Made by a program: the position numbers and the translations under genes. The notes beneath the pieces were generated by a model. The model had not been told where the DNA came from. It did no database searches and was given only the letters and a program-made list of their open reading frames with translations. This document shows positions 8,450 through 17,729 of a stretch of DNA of 29,893 nucleotides, in pieces (the first letter of the stretch is position 1; each line of letters begins with the position of its first letter). This stretch comes from Chara braunii (lineage: Eukaryota; Streptophyta; Charophyceae; Charales; Characeae): contig BFEA01000209.1 in assembly GCA_003427395.1 (NCBI GenBank), forward strand, positions 1,069,829 to 1,099,721, in the 5' to 3' direction.

Positions 8450-9205
8450 ACCATTTAGCTTAGAAACAATGTCTAGCATGCCTTAAGATATACACGAACA
8501 GGTTGCACAACTACGTTTCTCTTCTTTTGGGCATATGACTAGACCATTCAGCGTAGAAACAATGTTTAGCCGCCCTAAGCTGTTTAATATCCAAAGTTTA
8601 GTAATTTTTTATTTTGTTCTAAAAAAAAAATGACAATGCGGGCAGGGATCTGAGCCATTCAACTTAGAAACAATGCTCAGCTTGCCCAGATGGCTTTCAA
8701 TTATATTCTGTAGTTTCTCTTTTCTTTTTAGTGATATGACTTAGCGCTGGACCATTCAGCTTAGAAACATTGACCAGTTGTCAGTTCATATACAAATAGT
8801 AATAAAATATTTTATGTTATATTCAATTTATACTTATGTGCGTGATTTTTAGGCTAAATCATTCAGCTTAGAAACAATACTTAGCCTTAGACTATAAATC
8901 CTCCCTCATAAATAAAACAAAAGGTTGAACCATTCAACTTAGAAACAATGTTCAGCCTATCCTCAAATCATTCAAAGCGTGAAGTTGGATTCTTCAGCCC
9001 AACTTCAGTCAGAAAAAAAAAAAAAAAAAACAGACAGACCAAGCCATTCACTTAGAAACAATACTCAGTCTCAAAGATCAGTCAGACAAACCCTCAAAAA
9101 TAGACACAGGAACCGGACCATTCAACTTAGAAACAATGTTTGATCCTTCAGAAAACAGTCAAATAAACATAGCCTTGGGTCATTCAGCTTAGAAACAATG
9201 TACAT
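8450..9205 (-). repeat. Nine irregularly spaced copies of a ~22-bp core
   Basis: On the plus strand the core reads CCATTCAGCTTAGAAACAAT. Copies start near 8450, 8543, 8654, 8750, 8859, 8929, 9043, 9118 and 9181, spaced 63-114 bp. The core is much better conserved (0-3 changes) than the spacers, which share only occasional GTTYAGCC-type text just after the core. By orientation of the flanking repeat (9350-9720, minus strand) the sense direction is probably minus, giving ATTGTTTCTAAGCTGAATGG. Function is unknown. Confidence 0.85.
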
Positions 9206-9349
9206 TCCTTGGTTGACCCGGTCAAACACATGCAAACTGTCTTCCCCCCACCCTCCCCCAATTCATCCCTTATTCTGCTTCCAGTCAAAATAAAGAAGAA
9301 ACTTAAGCTTCATTCTTACGCATTCCTTTCATTCAGTCTGATTGAATCC
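9206..9349. other. Spacer between the core array and the inverted family X segment
   Basis: This holds C-rich text (9242-9260) and ATTCAGTCTGATTGAATCCTG near 9332-9352. On the minus strand the latter follows a T8 run, much as TTTTTTTCAGAATTTTAATTGG occurs at about 23900 in family X unit III. Confidence 0.5.
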
Positions 9350-9720
9350 TGAAAAAAAAGCAAGAGTTATAGGGGATCACATGCACACAACAGTCAAACT
9401 AGAGGGAGATAGTCAAACCGGGGTATAGTGGAGTCATATAGACAAAATGAGATATACCTGATAGTTCTCTGCCTCCAGAACTCCTCCTGAGTTCAGGCAG
9501 AGCTCCCGCAATCGATGGGCTGACTTCCCACAGGGTCTTGCTACGGTCCTACGGGTTGCAATCCTGCCTGCCGCCTTTCTCTCGTAGCAGGACTAGACTT
9601 AGAAAAAGGAGGGCAGAAAGAGGGGTTTCAGACTCTCGAGATACAGGAGAGGGGCAAACTCAACTCCCATGAGAGGGCCTTGTAATCTTCAATCACCCGA
9701 GGGTTCAACAATGATAGTCA
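9350..9720 (-). repeat. Inverted, diverged relative of family X
   Basis: Read on the minus strand, 9720 to 9530 gives CCCTCGGGTGATTG, AAGGCCCTCTC, GCCCCTCTCCTGTATCTCGA, GAGTCTGAAACCCCTCTTTC, GGCGGCAGGCAGGATTGCA and ACCCGTAGGACC. Family X units II and III have the same string of landmarks at 20460-20640 and 23555-23725 (CCCTCGGGATTGG, AAGGCCCTCTC, TTGAGAGACTGATACCCCTT, GGCGGCAGGTAGGATTGCA). Identity is lower than between units II and III. Downstream on this strand, units II and III have the 64-bp hairpin array, whereas this copy has the 22-bp core array. Confidence 0.75.
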
Positions 9721-11530
9721 TAATACCACAGCTTGGTCCGCTGAAGTAAAACAGCAAGCCGTTGATTTCGTGGTGACTCTCCAAACCGCAACAATGATCC
9801 CTGCTCACAACAGACTCAGCCACTTCACAAGCTCGTAGCCTGAAAGACGTTGGTCACAAGTAACTCTGCCACTTTGTGGATCTCCCTTTAGCCTTTCCGT
9901 TTGGTAGGGTGTGCAACGCCCCCACTACCAAGTATGCCCGTCTAACGCGATTGTCCTGTTGCTGCTTCAGTCAACAAGGGGAACCAACGTTCTTGGCCAA
10001 CAATCAGTCTCCAAGTCTACGGTTCTCATACAGTTCCTTCATTTGAAAGGCTGCGCAGCACGTCGGTCAATAGCCAAGCCTGCAACTTCGTGACCGGCCT
10101 CTTAGCGAGCGCAAGCTAACGGAATGGGCACGCACCAGTCAACAGGTAAAACCGCCAATCTCTTGCCTTCTCACACTCCTCTTTTCGAGACGCCCGAGCA
10201 AGATCGGACTGGTCGCTCTGCTAGAACCCAGACATTCATACCACTTTCTAACCATGCACACAACAAACAGAGGTGAATCCTCAGCCGAAACACGAAAGCA
10301 TACGGCGGCCTGATCTTGCCATCGTCCCCCGCTTCGTACAGGTGAGCGATTCAGCCTCGTCTCCCTCTCTCTCTCTCTGTGTACGCAACCTCAATCCGTT
10401 GCGCCCGTTACCCCCGATCAAATCAGCGGCCCCAGGGCACTGCAACTTGGTGAGTCCTCTGTTCGACACGGGCAGATGGGCAGTGCATCCGTAAAACAGA
10501 TAAGTATCGAACTTACGACTCGCCTTGTGCTACCACCGATAGACTGTACAAAAATAGGATGAATCTGTTCCTAGAATACGGGCAAATTCATTCCATGTAG
10601 TAACGAACTACTTCCCCGGTACAACCCATACTCGTTACGACACAAAATCCAACTCTTCTTTCTAATCTGACTCCACTATTATATTCGCCATATTCCAAAA
10701 CCCCCATTGAACATCTTACTTCGCTTGATTCTCTTGAGAACCAAGCAAAATACCGTTTTCCGGCCTCGCCATATCTGTCCCTTCGAGACCTCTCTCACAG
10801 CTCCTTCTTCTTCTTAGTACTTACTCTCTTCCTACTGATCTTTCGGCCTAATCTAACCATAGATTCGTGGTCGCCTTGGCTTAGAACCCCCGAATCGTAC
10901 CTTTCCTCACCTAAATCCACAAAGAAACGAAGGAACAAGCCCCCTTCTCTGCCTCGTTTTCCTTCGTTCTCTGCTATCTCAAGCTCTTTCCGTGCAGTGC
11001 CAACCTTATCTACCTCTCAATCTACTAATCCTACGACAAAACTAATCTTACCAATCGATTCGCACCGTGTCAAATCCCAAATTTCGCCACTTAATTCGAG
11101 AGAAATGGTGGTGAGACGAGAAAGATACACTAGATGCTACTCCCCACCATATCTTGCTTCTCGACGTCTTCGCGCACAACTCTTTTCTGCTCGCTCGCTG
11201 TATTCTCTTCTTTCCGCCAAACTAACTCTGCTAATCGCTTGTCCTTACTTTCGGACCCTAGTTTTGACTTCCACTTCGGTCGATTCTGGTAAGGAACGGG
11301 CGACCTACATCCCTTTTCCCTCCACCATAGCTAGTCTCCCTTGCCTTTACCTCCGAATGCACCCTAGCGCCACCTCAGTCCAAGTTCATTCCCTCTCTTC
11401 CCACGTACGTTCGTCACCGTCTAATGCCCCTATTTTCCCGCCTCCACCTTCGTGGCCTCCGCTCTGCCTCTGTGCGCTAATTCAGACGCCCATTGCCGAA
11501 AGCTGCTAGTGGGCACATAGGCAACTCACC
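9721..11530. other. Unassigned, pyrimidine-rich on the plus strand; no supported gene
   Basis: Probably the rest of the inverted family X-like copy and older repeats. There is a CT microsatellite near 10358-10379. A 170-codon plus frame (10997-11509) is the longest open frame outside the gypsy element. It has no recognised domain, and its Ser/Leu/Pro richness follows from the C/T-rich strand. Minus-strand frames are short. No RNA gene was recognised. Confidence 0.4.
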
Positions 11531-11999
11531 TACCGAGTCAAAAAAGTTTCGGAAAAAACATACGGTGGCGCTTGACGATTTATGCCTGGTCACCCTGGTG
11601 ACTCTAACTCGCGATGGGTAGGGGAGTTCGGGCTTACTACAAGGCTTGAGAGCCTAAGCTCGGTGCGGCGGCCCCGTTATAGATTTTGGTGGTAGTGGTA
11701 ATCATTCAAAGGTGGATTTGAATGTTGGCGGCCAAGTGCATTTATGTGGCTAGGGGCCGAATGGTACGTGAGTGGGAGTGGCCAAGACAACGTGATGAGA
11801 AGAGAAGTGGCGAGGAAGATAACTAAGGGAGAACGAAGGTTAGAAACCAGGAAAAGATGGGTAGGAAGGACTCTCCAAGAGAAGCACCAGCGCACAACAA
11901 AAGAGAAGGAGAGAGTATTTTCCAATGAGAGTTGGCGGTAGGGGAGGAATCGAAAGGCGAGTTGCAGTACTAAGCTGCGTGATTACCTGATCGTAGTCT
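11531..11999. other. Unassigned purine-rich sequence
   Basis: 11770-11920 is rich in GAAGAG and GGAAAG on the plus strand. Short open frames on both strands (65 and 82 codons) overlap each other and show no motif. It resembles 12780-12980 in composition and lies at the same distance ahead of a TTTGCACA-type repeat. Confidence 0.35.
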
Positions 12000-13100
12000 G
12001 GTCGTGTATCTTCCCTGCTTCTAGGGGAAGATTCGTTCTCATTTGCACATTTGATGAGTAGTGGGGCGTGCCCCCATCAGCGTGATTGTCGTCCTGATGA
12101 CGCTGGTCATCACGGTCGTCATCATCACTTAAGTATTGCTCATCGTCATCCTCGTTCCGTTGTTGATCATCGTCACAATCCCGGTGGCGACCATTGTTGT
12201 CATGGAGGGCACGTTCACCTCGTTCGTAGCAATCCAGGTGCTACCCGTCCTGCTCCTCATCGAATTGTGCTCATTGTGCCATGATTGTGGTACTCATCAT
12301 CTTCTTTCAGTGCCACAATATTCTGCTCGAGAGCACATAGTGTATCTACCCTTGCTATAGAGAAAGGTTCATCCTCCTTGTGGCTGAGGCAATCGGTTGG
12401 GTCATTGGGAGTTTATCATGTGGCAGGTGTATCCTCCCATGTCCTAGGGGAAAATTTATTGTCATTTTGCACATTTGGTGAGCAGTGGGGCGGAGCCTGC
12501 TCACCAAGTCGATATCGTGCGGCGCATTCGTTGGTCACCTTCTTTAGGCCCGTGCTCATATCGTCTTTGTGATCACGACATACCCAAGTTCCTCGTGTTA
12601 GTGGTCATACCTGCTCGTGCTTGTTGCAGTCTACAGACTTTACATCCTTACCCCGGTGCTCGTCATTATCTAGTGCTCTCTACAGTGTTTGTCGCCACAA
12701 TAGCTCTCGGTATGATGGTCATTGTCTTTACCGAGGTTCGACAAGTTCCGAACTGATGTACCTTACCGTGGGATGCGATTAGATACAGTCAGGAGAAGGC
12801 GTGGTCACAAAGGGCAAGGGAGAAGTGGCGTGGGCAGATAGGAGGTGAGACCGAGAGAGAAGAGAGTTAACGAGGTTGAATTAACCCAGGTAGGAACGAC
12901 GACTAGATGCATTGAAAATGAGATGAGAGCAAGACTGAGGAAGAAGATTGGAGAAGGACGAGATTGGTGGCGGTGAAGAAGAGGACAGGAAGCAGGACAA
13001 GGTGGAGAAAGGACGTTTTGCACGTTGTATCGTCTTATTTTCTACTGGAAGTTTCATTCTCGTTTGCACAATGTCATTTGGTAAATGGTGGAAGTTCCAG
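12000..13100 (+). repeat. Duplicated block with a recurring CATTTGCACA landmark and GTC/ATC-rich DNA
   Basis: Three related segments share CTAGGGGAAGATT-like text, then CATTTGCACATTTGATGAG, then AGTGGGGCG. They lie at about 12019-12068, 12445-12491 and, more diverged, 13037-13092. The first two are ~426 bp apart. After each of the first two comes ~300 bp rich in GTCATC/GTGATC triplets. That gives Val/Ile-rich frames in several phases (77, 74, 95 and 93 codons). Phases shift between the copies and no start or motif is shared, so I read this as repeat DNA, not a membrane protein. Confidence 0.6.
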
Positions 13101-13423
13101 TCTTCGAGTGAGTGAGTTGAGTGAGAGGCCGACGTAAATAAAAGAAAACGCAAGACCGCCCATAGGATCACGTATACAAAAAAATTATTTTCATAATTAA
13201 TTTCACCAGATCGACGAATGACACTAAGCAAGGCACTAGCTAGACTTCTGAGGCCTCTACTTTAACGTGCACCGATATTCGTAACCTAAGGAGCGCTAGC
13301 TATGAAGAATTTTGGGCCAATGGCCTATTGAGCAGTGTCATGAAATGCATAAATCTATGGATTGGTGGCATTTGCTGCCTATAAGAAGCTAATGCCTAAT
13401 CCAGGCTCCCATGAGGTTTCAGA
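13101..13423. other. Spacer upstream of the nad2 copy, possibly partly mitochondrial
   Basis: No gene is recognised. TTTGCTGCCT at 13371-13380 matches the codons for Phe-Ala-Ala that precede the nad2 fragment in the real gene. It is separated from it by ~43 unrelated bases, which could be an insertion or a coincidence. No intron core motif was found. Confidence 0.35.
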
Positions 13424-13663
13424 GCTTATTTATTAGCCTTAATAGGAGTAGTAACCAACGTTATTAGTTCCTTTTATTATATACGTTTTGTGAAAGTCAT
13501 GTATTTTGAAACACCTAAAACATGGATTTTCTATAAACCAATGGATCGTAAAAAAAAATTAGTGCTTGCTATTACTCTAGTTTTTATCACTTTTTAAAAG
13601 TTCTTTTCCTTATATCCTTCTCCTTTATTTTTGGTTACTCATCAAATGGCACTAAGTCTGTAA
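13424..13663 (+). pseudogene. nad2: Nuclear copy of the 3' end of mitochondrial nad2 (complex I subunit 2)
   Basis: Nad2 is a proton-pumping membrane subunit of mitochondrial complex I. From GCT at 13424 one frame reads AYLLALIGVVTNVISSFYYI, RFVKVMYFETPKTWIFYKPM, DRKKKLVLAITLVFITF, a TAA stop, then KFFSLYPSPLFLVTHQMALS and L. It ends at a natural TAA (13661-13663), the place where plant Nad2 ends. It covers about the last 80 of ~490 residues. The internal TAA at 13595-13597 and the missing upstream exons show a non-functional NUMT. Its strand is the same as nad4L, 12 kb away, but repeats separate them, so a single transfer cannot be shown. Confidence 0.92.
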
Positions 13664-13929
13664 TGGAGCTTGTGGTTGTCGCCGAATGCGTTTTTCTCAT
13701 TCCATGGCTTCAAACCCATGGTCGTCCTTAGTGCTTGGAAGATTGCGGCCACCCTGCTATAGATCGTTGTCATCTCATTGATACCCGTGGTCGTCGCTGC
13801 TAGCCTGCTCCCCCAATTCAAAATCACTACCACCTTAGAGATCTTTGTTGGTCGACTCATTTCGGTGATGTTTCTCGATTTGATGGTGACACGCAAATGA
13901 TCAAAGAGATCCAGCTAGCAACTTATTTA
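13664..13929. other. Unassigned GTC-rich DNA next to the nad2 copy
   Basis: The composition (GTTGTC, GTCGTC and CATGGTCG repeats) resembles 12060-12750, so the nad2 copy may have inserted into that repeat. An 84-codon minus frame (13642-13896) overlaps the nad2 pseudogene and is not credible as a gene. Confidence 0.35.
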
Positions 13930-14136
13930 GCGGGTTGGACGAAGAACGTAGGATTGGAGGTAGAGAAGTGGGAAGGGGTGAGGATCAAGGAGTGAGGAGG
14001 TTCAAGAAGGGTGGTACTTACCCGATCATAGTCAGTAGGCACGTAAGTGCAGGTTGGATGCTGTAGCGAGAAAACAGGTCACAGACGACCGCAAACCTGT
14101 ATCTGGTTCTTTGGGACAAGGCTCCAATCTATTCAT
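13930..14136 (+). repeat. Family X unit I, left part
   Basis: AACGTAGGATTGGAGGT, GGATCAAGGAGTGAGGAGGT, GTACTTACCCGATCATAGTC and GGATGCTGTAGCGAGAA match 21905-22040 in unit III. In unit III the text then runs on without a break into GATCGAGGAAGGAA (22121). Here that continuation appears only at 15695, after the 1.5-kb insertion. Confidence 0.8.
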
Positions 14137-15660
14137 GGGGAGCAGCACGTGCTGGGAACCGGGCCCAACGTCCCATATGGAAATTTATATCGAATTTTGA
14201 AAATTTGAGATACCGAGGCCATTACCTGGCTTTGGCTAAGAGAACTTTGAGATTTGAACTACTTAGAAAATTATTACGACAAAACACAGAAACAGGTCTG
14301 CCCGCAACAAAACACGCCACCACAAAAGTCCTACAAATGCTCAAAACCCTGTTGATCCCTAGCAACCCTTCTTAATATCTCCAACACTGTCTTACTCTCT
14401 GCCGAGCTCTTCCAGGCCTCACACCCCCAGCCTGCTGGGTTACAGGGCAACACGACTCGCCCCCGCTCCGGCCAACGTCGTCCCACCAGCAACCCTTGGT
14501 TGTCCGTTGGAATGCCCACCCCAAAGCATCCCCAGATCTCTCTACTAGGCCTCACACTCCTGCATCAGAAGGTTACAGGGCAACACCGCAACACTTGCCA
14601 GCATCGTTCTGGCATCGAACAGCCGCAGATCACTTAAGTATATTAGCAATGGAGCTGTCTAAGATGAGTTGCTAGGAGTCCCTAGAATCTTAAATCATTC
14701 TTAAGACCCCCATTGGCAACCACGAACAAACCAACAAACCTTGGAGGCTTGGATCATACGAACATTCAGATCGAAAAAACCACCTGCCATAGTGCTTTCA
14801 GCAACCCAACCCTATCTGCCTCCCCCCCATATCCCAATACTCAATCTCCACAAGGCCTCACACACCCAACTGCTAGGTTACAGAGTGGCACGACCCACCC
14901 CAGAAACCCCCCACCTGCTGGGCTACAGGGCAAAGCGACCCGCCCCAGCTCCGGCCAGCGTCGACTGAGTACCAGCTCGCCAATAAACACTAGAGTGCCT
15001 TCCACCCTCAACAACTCCCCAGATCTCTCTACCAGGTCTCATACCCCCATGCAGCTCGAGTTACAGGGCGGCGCGACCAAACCCCTGCATCCGTTCGCAA
15101 ACCACCGAGACCAGTGACATCAGCAGATAGCAACTAAGCCCCAATCATTACCATATGTAGTTCTGATCATCCAGCTCCTCCAGGCACTGGTTGCATCAAT
15201 CGACAATATTCCTTCTCAACCCTACTCCGGCAAGACTTACCGCGGTAGAGCCACCATCTCCACTGCCGCTGCGCCCTATTTCCACCCTATAGGCTAGCCC
15301 CTTCGCCGCACACTCAGCGCAGAGCACATTATTTCCAACCGTCACAACCAACACAACCCACTGCAACCAGCACCAAACTTTTTTTTAGAACATTTGAGAT
15401 CATTTGAGATACCGGGGCCATTACCCGACTATGGCTGAGAACAGTTCAAGTACACGATGTGATTCAGAAAAATGGGAAGGAATTACTCATGCAAAATTCC
15501 CCCAAAAGGGGTTAGGTCAAAATCAGAAAAACATGTAACCCGTGAGATAGACACGCAGAACAATCTTGCCTCCATCATCGAAAAGAAGAACCTCAAGCTG
15601 ATCCAGGTGGAGTTAGTGGCCAGTGGCCGGTACCCGCCGAGATACTCAGCGCCAATCGCA
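14137..15660 (-). mobile_element. Minus-strand modular retroposon inserted in family X unit I, 5'-truncated
   Basis: Read on the minus strand it begins inside the end of module A/B. This part covers GCGATTGGCGCTGA-like text, GGTACCGGCCACTGGCC and GGAGGCAAGATTG at 15660-15550. It continues with a tail and T/A run (15445-15379), part of module E (about 15330-15220), two F modules (15110-14840, 14650-14270) and the tail (14250-14195). It ends in the ATGGGACGTTGGGCCCGGTT segment (14178-14137), which also precedes the A27 tract at 19779. A truncated 5' end and a full 3' end are normal for target-primed retroposition. The paralogous empty site in unit III fixes the insertion to within ~40 bp. No coding capacity was seen. 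Confidence 0.7.
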
Positions 15661-16535
15661 TGGAGGTCTTGCGCTCAGTCCTCGACCATTCTGATCGAGG
15701 AAGGAACCAGATTCGAGGTTTTACACACCGGTTATTCTATTGTCGCGTTCAAAGCATGGTATTGGGAGTCAGAAGAGAGAGGAAAGAGGTAGAGGAACAG
15801 AAGGGTGGTCGCAGGGGGGGAAGGCGAATAACTATGGGAAGAGAAGCCGATGGGCCAACTTGCTTGGTACGCTAGTAGCGATGCATGACAACTGCCATGA
15901 CCATTCTTAGTTGGTGAGTTGATTTGTCCGTGAATTAATTCGTTTCTTCTGCAGTCTCGTGTGGTTGTTTATCTGAAGTGGCTGGTTTGAAGTTTACCAA
16001 GCTTTCACGTTGTCTTATTTCTCGGCCATGGCCAAACCCCCACTTACGGGCATAATGGTCTGGCTGGTGCAACCGTAGTCGTGGTGTAATGAACGGGAGG
16101 AGAGAGATGTCCGCGAGTGTCTGCCCATGCTTATATGCGCTAAAGGCAGCAGTGGAGTATCGTGCATAGAGACTGTTACCTCAGCACCCTGTTGCTTCCA
16201 TAGGCACACTCTATCCGGATCGGGCTGTAGAATTGATTTCGCGACCAAGCTATGGACTGTAGTTGTTCAATGGCCAACCTGAGGAGGAAATGACCCTGAC
16301 CTCGATGTAGTAGAGAAGCCCTGTGCGAAAAACGAAGACTAGATTGAATCTCTAGTGAGGGAATAAAGGAGGCAAGAAGAGTGCAATAATAAGGAGGACG
16401 GGTGTGGGGGATCGTGTGGTTGGTGATCAGTAAAGTGAGAGCTTGTTGAGATTGCCTGTATTGACTATGCGAAGGCTGTCGGTGGCAGTTAGGGTTGGCT
16501 TACCTCTACTACGAGGGATTTGAGTCTGAGCATGC
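15661..16535 (+). repeat. Family X unit I, right part
   Basis: This matches unit III 22095-22920. Shared landmarks are GATCGAGGAAGGAA, TTGGGAGTCAGAAGAG, TTTATCTGAAGTRGCTGGTT, GAAGTTTACCAARCTTTCAC, CGGGCATAATGG, GCAGTGGAGT, CCGGATCGGG, ATGTAGTAG, GTGATCAGTAAA, TTGAGATTGCC and GGTTGRCTTACCTCT. Identity is roughly 80% by eye. The match stops near 16535, where GC-rich DNA begins. Open frames of 60-106 codons in the two copies are not shared. Confidence 0.8.
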
Positions 16536-16760
16536 TCCCAGCAGGCGGAGCGCTACCGGGAGCGCTCCGCCGCCCGGCATTTGGACGCGATGGCGGGCCT
16601 TGCGGAGAGGGCGGAACGAGGAGCGGCGGGAGCACTGCGATGGCAAGATTGACGCGAGGAGGAGGCAGGCGGACGAGACGGCGGGCCTTGCGGAGAGGGC
16701 AGGAACGAGGAGCGGTGGGAGCGCTGCGACGGTAAGATTGACGCGAGGGGGTGGTGGGAG
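16536..16760 (+). repeat. GC-rich segment: perfect 10-bp hairpin and an ~87-bp tandem duplication
   Basis: GCGGAGCGCT at 16545-16554 pairs perfectly with AGCGCTCCGC at 16561-16570 around a 6-base loop. Next, two copies of a ~77-bp text (about 16589-16665 and 16675-16752) share GGCGGGCCTTGCGGAGAGGG, GGAACGAGGAGCGG, GGTAAGATTGACGCGAGG-like blocks and a short linker. It interrupts the family X text that continues differently in unit III. Overlapping frames up to 122 codons on both strands are Arg/Gly/Ala-rich by composition and are not called genes. Confidence 0.75.
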
Positions 16761-17729
16761 AGGGATCATGCGGTGTGTCTGGACGTCGTCGAGTAGTGCA
16801 TCTCACATCGAGGTCTTAGTGGAGAGGAGGAATACTGTGGGGCGAGAAATGGGAGGCAAGTAGGGTTTCATGGTATGGAGGGAGAGGGTTACTAGGAAGA
16901 AGTCGGAGGATGACATGCGCGATGTGGACACCCCCTCATCTCTTCGGGCTACCTGCGAGGGGCGGCTGGCGGGCTCAACAATTAATCTCGCAACGTGGTT
17001 TGGTATGCTGCGAAGGCAATCCTAGCTATGGTCCTATATCATCATCGTTCGGTGTATTTGGTTGGTTGAATGGTTGTCAATCACAGGCGGCCGAGTTGCT
17101 TGAGAAGCCGATGAAGCGAGGAGGTGAGGTTTGGAGAGAGGGGGGGTGTATTTAGGGTTATCAAGGGTAAGTTGGTTTTCCTCTTCATTTTGGCTTTGAT
17201 GGATTCTTAATGACGAGAATCTTAGACGGTGTTTGTCTGGTTCGATATTTGTCTGATTTGCTACGCACCTACAACTATTATTGCTGAACTTGTAGTTCTT
17301 ATCTCTTCTTCTGGATTTAGAATTCTTGAATTTGTATTGCTTGTCGGATCACTCTAAGTCAATTCATCCAAATGATGATGATCCAATATCGGTGCCATTG
17401 GTTTACCCTTTGTTTAGCAACCTCCTGATCCACGGTCTGAGCGTTTTTCTGATTAGTATCTTCCTGATCTACGGTCTGAGTGTTTTTTTGAACTTCATGT
17501 TCCGGAAAACAGAGTCGAAAGTCCGAATGGACATCAAAATCGTTTCTCTATTGTGTTTTTTCCTATTTGGATTCTTCAAGGCACCCAATCTATATTTGAT
17601 CTGAAGATTTTCTTTTCCCAATCTTATTAGTAGTCTGAGCGATTTTCTTTTTTGATTTTAATGGTGATTAGTTTTTTCTCAGTAATTAGTCCCGGAACTT
17701 TTTTCAATGGTTCCTTAGAATTTTGATCA
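16761..17729 (+). other. Unassigned; probable 5' part of the second retroposon nest
   Basis: After about 17160 the plus strand is T-rich, with TGATCYACGGTCTGAGYGTT repeated at 17427 and 17466. This resembles the T-rich lead of the first nest (4961-5640) in style, and the same modules follow. The 92-codon plus frame 17326-17604 (Leu/Phe/Ile-rich) reads across that duplication and shows no domain. Confidence 0.4.

Noticed and set aside
8450-9205. CRISPR-like array of direct repeats with spacers
   Set aside because: Spacing varies from 63 to 114 bp, cores carry several differences, no cas genes are present, and the surrounding DNA is eukaryotic and repeat-rich.
10997-11509. 170-codon plus-strand open frame as a gene
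   Set aside because: Composition follows the C/T-rich strand, there is no domain, no start context or related copy, and flanks are repeats.
12051-12756. Val/Ile-rich frames as a membrane protein
   Set aside because: Frames in different phases look equally hydrophobic, which is explained by GTC/ATC triplet repeats. No consistent start or phase is shared.
14713-15117. 134-codon plus-strand frame
   Set aside because: It lies antisense within F modules of the minus-strand retroposon and is not kept in other F copies.
16489-16863. Overlapping Arg/Pro-rich frames on both strands
   Set aside because: They result from the GC-rich duplication at 16589-16752. Both strands and several phases are open together.
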